A stretch of 6,859 nt of DNA from NCBI GenBank assembly GCA_002423265.1, contig DIVE01000077.1, positions 3,314-10,172 on the forward strand, written 5' to 3'. Positions 5,701 through 6,859 of this stretch are shown one piece after another. Every line of letters starts with the position of its first letter. Position 1 is the first letter of the stretch. The notes below the pieces were generated by a model. It was not told the origin of the DNA. It saw nothing but the letters and a program-made list of their open reading frames with translations, and ran no database searches. This DNA is from Methylophilaceae bacterium UBA6140. GTDB taxonomy: Bacteria; Pseudomonadota; Gammaproteobacteria; Burkholderiales; Methylophilaceae. The position numbers and the translations under genes were made by a program.

Positions 5701-6859
5701 TTAGAAGAACTTCTGCCAGCGCAAGGCCAGAATCTTCTGGTCTTCAGTGTTGCTGTCATGCCCCGGGTTCATCCGGTACATGCCTGCAATCGACAGGCTT
5801 GAACTGCTGGAGATGGGTGTGTAGTAATTCAGCTCGAAATCATATTCGAGATCTTTCGGTGCCAGCGAGACGCTGCGGTTTTCGTATTGCATGATGCCTT
5901 CTTCACTCATCCCGCTTGGCACTGTCATATCCAGCTTGCCGGAGTTGACCGCCATGGGCTGGCTGACGGCGATGCCGAAGCGGTCTTCTTTTCTCAGCAG
6001 GTTGCTCGTCATCAGGCCCAGGCTCCAGGATTGGCTATTCACCGAATCGACCGATGTGACCAGCGAATTGGATTGCCGGCCGGACGACGAATTGCCATAG
6101 CTGAATGAGCCGGCGAGCCAGGTGTCGGCGGTCAGCTGTTTGGCGGCGGAAATCGACATGAACCAGGTTTTGGTCGCATCGTTGATGCCGAAGTACGTTC
6201 CGGGTGAGCCGCCCAGCAGGCTTTCCTCTTCATTCGCGAGGCCCATCGATACGGCGACCTTGGAATCCTTCCAGCGGCCTGACAGTTCCAGCAGTCCGGT
6301 TTGGGTGGAGGTGTTCAGCTTGTTGTATTCCTGCCCGGTCAGTGCAATGGCGTTTTCACCCTGCATGGCGAGCGGGTCGAAGCTGGACACTGCGCCGGCA
6401 GAAACCGACCAGTGGTTGTTGAGCGGCATGCCGTAACCGGCAAAATTCTGATAGCCGTTGAAACCCAGATAGGGGTTGGCAAACGCCTTGTCGGCCATGA
6501 ATCCGGTGGATTCGAAGGGAGTATGCGCGAAGCCTAACACGTAGTTGGGATTGGCGTTCATACCGAATGAAAGCTGTTCGCCGCTGGCCAGTGTCTTGGC
6601 ATAAGTCATTGACGTCAGTGCAACCGGCTGGGCAAGAGGGGACACAGCCAGTCCGTAGTGCTCGGGTGCCTCGATTTGTGTCATGGTCAGCCGCGCCCCG
6701 TCAACACTGGATTCAGTGGTTCGCATGCGCGTGTCCATGCCGGAAAACAGCTGGCTTAAATTCAGTGACGGTGCGGAAGGCGATGCATAAAGCGCTGACA
6801 TGTCCAGTAGATAGTCGCGGCCGAAATCGTCGAGGCCGGCGACGGTGAGGTTGGCATGC
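5701..6859 (-). CDS. C-terminal beta-barrel of an autotransporter-like protein, probably S8 peptidase (partial)
   Basis: The frame is open from the right window edge to TAA at 5703-5701, giving 385 visible residues without the N-terminus. The sequence is rich in Ser, Gly, Asn and alternating polar/aromatic strands, with no cysteine, as in outer-membrane barrels. It ends ILALRWQKFF, a typical barrel signal with terminal Phe. Segments such as FGIAVSQPMAVNSGKL, MTVPSGMSEEG and MYRMNPGHDS match my recollection of C-terminal barrels in S8 (subtilisin-like) autotransporter peptidases. DDFGRDYLLDMSAL near the window edge resembles the linker before such barrels. The catalytic domain and signal peptide would lie beyond position 6859, so protease identity is inferred. 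An in-frame ATG at 6801 is not a start, since coding continues upstream. It is unrelated in theme to its neighbours and convergent with them. Alternative: another type V-like surface protein. Confidence 0.72.
   Translation of the reverse strand, partial: HANLTVAGLDDFGRDYLLDMSALYASPSAPSLNLSQLFSGMDTRMRTTESSVDGARLTMTQIEAPEHYGLAVSPLAQPVALTSMTYAKTLASGEQLSFGMNANPNYVLGFAHTPFESTGFMADKAFANPYLGFNGYQNFAGYGMPLNNHWSVSAGAVSSFDPLAMQGENAIALTGQEYNKLNTSTQTGLLELSGRWKDSKVAVSMGLANEEESLLGGSPGTYFGINDATKTWFMSISAAKQLTADTWLAGSFSYGNSSSGRQSNSLVTSVDSVNSQSWSLGLMTSNLLRKEDRFGIAVSQPMAVNSGKLDMTVPSGMSEEGIMQYENRSVSLAPKDLEYDFELNYYTPISSSSSLSIAGMYRMNPGHDSNTEDQKILALRWQKFF

Overview
The window looks like chromosomal DNA from a moderately GC-rich Gram-negative bacterium, most likely a betaproteobacterium. 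Reasons: strong GGAGG-type ribosome binding sites, densely overlapping genes, a BCAM0308-family protein (a family named after a Burkholderia cenocepacia locus), and an outer-membrane beta-barrel domain ending in Phe. A Nitrosomonadales/Gallionella-like host is possible, but the sequence alone does not settle this. There are no RNA genes, insertion sequences, CRISPR arrays or phage genes that I can support.

Region 1 (133-3293, plus strand) is a tight four-gene operon. The first three genes are the complete AmmeMemoRadiSam trio: amrB (MEMO family), amrA (AMMECR1 family) and amrS (radical SAM enzyme). The fourth is a serine alpha/beta hydrolase of the dienelactone-hydrolase type. Successive genes overlap by 8, 1 and 4 bases, so translational coupling is likely. 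Bases 1-132 hold no recognisable gene.

Region 2 (3271-4474, minus strand) is a convergent two-gene operon: a PyrR-like phosphoribosyltransferase, then a second, different type I phosphoribosyltransferase. The end of the second gene overlaps the end of the hydrolase gene by 23 bases, tail to tail.

Region 3 (4475-5632, plus strand) starts with a 168-base divergent promoter region carrying an inverted repeat. It continues with a stand-alone CBS-pair protein and a four-cysteine BCAM0308-family protein. A hairpin at 5658-5687 separates these from Region 4 (5701 to the window edge, minus strand), the C-terminal part of a large exported protein. Its beta-barrel resembles those of S8 (subtilisin-like) autotransporter peptidases; the passenger lies outside the window.

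Taken together, Regions 1-3 resemble stress or low-oxygen survival neighbourhoods in which phosphoribosyltransferases, a small hydrolase, CBS proteins and BCAM0308 proteins cluster. A shared role in nucleotide or ribose-phosphate handling under energy limitation is an inference. The most interesting points are the fourth gene welded to the amr trio and its tail-to-tail link to a phosphoribosyltransferase. The individual families are known; the biochemical role of the combination is what is poorly described.
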